Origin: Gammaproteobacteria bacterium
GTDB taxonomy: Bacteria > Pseudomonadota > Gammaproteobacteria > Pseudomonadales > Azotimanducaceae
Reading direction: 5' to 3'
DNA: 5,619 nt
Assembly (NCBI GenBank): GCA_002711495.1
Contig: PARM01000025.1
Span: 8,052-13,670 of the forward strand
Shown in pieces: positions 5,191 to 5,619 of the stretch. The translations under genes were made by a program, and so were the position numbers. Every line of letters starts with the position of its first letter. Position 1 is the first letter of the stretch. The notes under the pieces are model-generated. The model was given only the letters and a program-made list of their open reading frames with translations, was not told the origin of the DNA and made no database searches.

Positions 5191-5583
5191 TCAGCTACCT
5201 CTCTCTAAAATCACGTATAGATTTTGAGGCGCTGGCTCAAAATCGGGCAAAGTTGTTCTCAACAAACGTCCGACTGTGAAATCCTCTATATAGCAACTGA
5301 GTGGGCTAAATTGCTCGTAATCCTCCACTTTGATACCGATCTGTTCGTCGATTTTTTTCCAAACCTCAAGCCACGAAAAGCACTGAGATATATCAACCTC
5401 GATAGGCTCCCAGCAAGACATAAAATGAGGAGGCAGGATTATGCGCATCTGATCGAGGCCATGCTTCCGACTTAGATCCTTTGCAAGGACCTCAGGGTAG
5501 TTCCAGATTGAGTGAAGGATGCTCTCTTGCGCTCTTATTTGTTCTATTTGTAAAAAATTTTCTTCCATAGCCACTAACTTCAC
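5191..5583 (-). CDS. Hypothetical protein, unrecognised family, 5' end possibly beyond the window
   Basis: A minus-strand frame of 130 codons from a GTG at 5583; an ATG at 5568 (MEENFLQIEQIR) is a second possible start, and the frame stays open to the right edge, so the true start may lie outside. Neither in-window start has a good ribosome binding site. The product is soluble, acidic and rich in aromatics, with no signal peptide or membrane segment. It reads as alternating helix and strand: a helical N-terminus (ENFLQIEQIRAQESIL), RIILPPHF, four tryptophans, WLEVWKKIDEQIGI, then TVGRLLRTTLPDFEPAPQNLYVILE at the end. Codon use is even and coding-like, and this strand is preferred over the shorter 83-codon plus-strand frame at 5224-5475, which lacks any start signal and breaks the gene layout. 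I do not recognise the family. It converges on coq7 with two bases between stops. Confidence 0.65.
   Translation of the reverse strand: MKLVAMEENFLQIEQIRAQESILHSIWNYPEVLAKDLSRKHGLDQMRIILPPHFMSCWEPIEVDISQCFSWLEVWKKIDEQIGIKVEDYEQFSPLSCYIEDFTVGRLLRTTLPDFEPAPQNLYVILERGS
5207..5244. repeat. Overlapping inverted repeats able to form two exclusive hairpins, just past the coq7 stop
   Basis: GATTTTGAG (5220-5228) and CTCAAAATC (5236-5244) are perfect 9-base inverted arms with a 7-base spacer. AAAATC (5207-5212) can also pair with GATTTT (5220-5225), again with a 7-base spacer, so the middle arm has two alternative partners. The element lies 19 bases after the coq7 stop, inside the 3' coding end of the minus-strand gene. 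No clean T-tract follows on either strand, so it is not a standard terminator, but it may define or protect the 3' end of the ubiG-coq7 message. Confidence 0.5.
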
Positions 5584-5619
5584 ATCGCAAAAAACTTTAA
5601 CCGCGAAGCACTTGCACGC

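Noticed and set aside
5224..5475. 83-codon plus-strand frame after coq7
   Set aside because: It is opposite the longer minus-strand frame, which has more even codon use and a better-shaped protein; the plus frame has no ribosome binding site.
5580..5619. Possible 3' end of an upstream minus-strand gene ending ...KFFAM stop (TGA 5580-5582), overlapping the GTG at 5583
   Set aside because: Only about a dozen codons are visible, and the frame of the hypothetical gene is itself open to the edge, so it cannot be told from chance.

Overview
The window looks like chromosomal DNA of a ubiquinone-making Pseudomonadota bacterium with moderate GC content, probably aquatic or marine. This rests on a ubiG-coq7 pair, a PQQ-type sugar dehydrogenase and a secreted alkylsulfatase. 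The UbiG C-terminal half has an alphaproteobacterial flavour, whereas the Coq7 subtype and the small membrane protein recall gammaproteobacterial relatives, so I do not assign a class. There is no sign of a phage, transposon, CRISPR array, tRNA or rRNA.

Layout. (1) Bases 1-831, minus strand: a four-helix membrane protein of unknown function is followed, with a 4-base ATGA overlap, by the start of an exported PQQ-dependent aldose-sugar-dehydrogenase-like protein that runs off the left edge. (2) Bases 832-978: a divergent intergenic region with a likely minus-strand promoter, a CTCTCC/GGAGAG inverted repeat and a tandem CGGGGCA repeat. (3) Bases 979-2961, plus strand: a complete exported alkylsulfatase of the SdsA1/YjcS metallo-beta-lactamase family, with all seven zinc ligands visible. 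(4) Bases 2962-3735, plus strand: a promoter-like site, a small unrecognised ORF (58 aa), and an overlapping gene for a dual-specificity/tyrosine-phosphatase-like protein whose active-site loop reads C-x4-R. (5) Bases 3736-3866: a leader with a stem-loop. (6) Bases 3867-5188, plus strand: ubiG and coq7, 11 bases apart. (7) Bases 5191-5583 or beyond, minus strand: an unrecognised protein converging on coq7, with only two bases between the stop codons.

How the genes fit together. UbiG and Coq7 catalyse the last two steps of ubiquinone synthesis: Coq7 hydroxylates the ring and UbiG methylates the new hydroxyl. The sugar dehydrogenase and the alkylsulfatase are both predicted to be exported and are divergently arranged, which suggests periplasmic processing of sugars and sulfate esters. 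A PQQ enzyme would ultimately feed electrons to the quinone pool, but any regulatory link is inference. I found no convincing new multi-gene system. The best leads are the short-loop phosphatase with its overlapping small ORF, and the convergent unknown gene carrying two alternative hairpins near the coq7 3' end.
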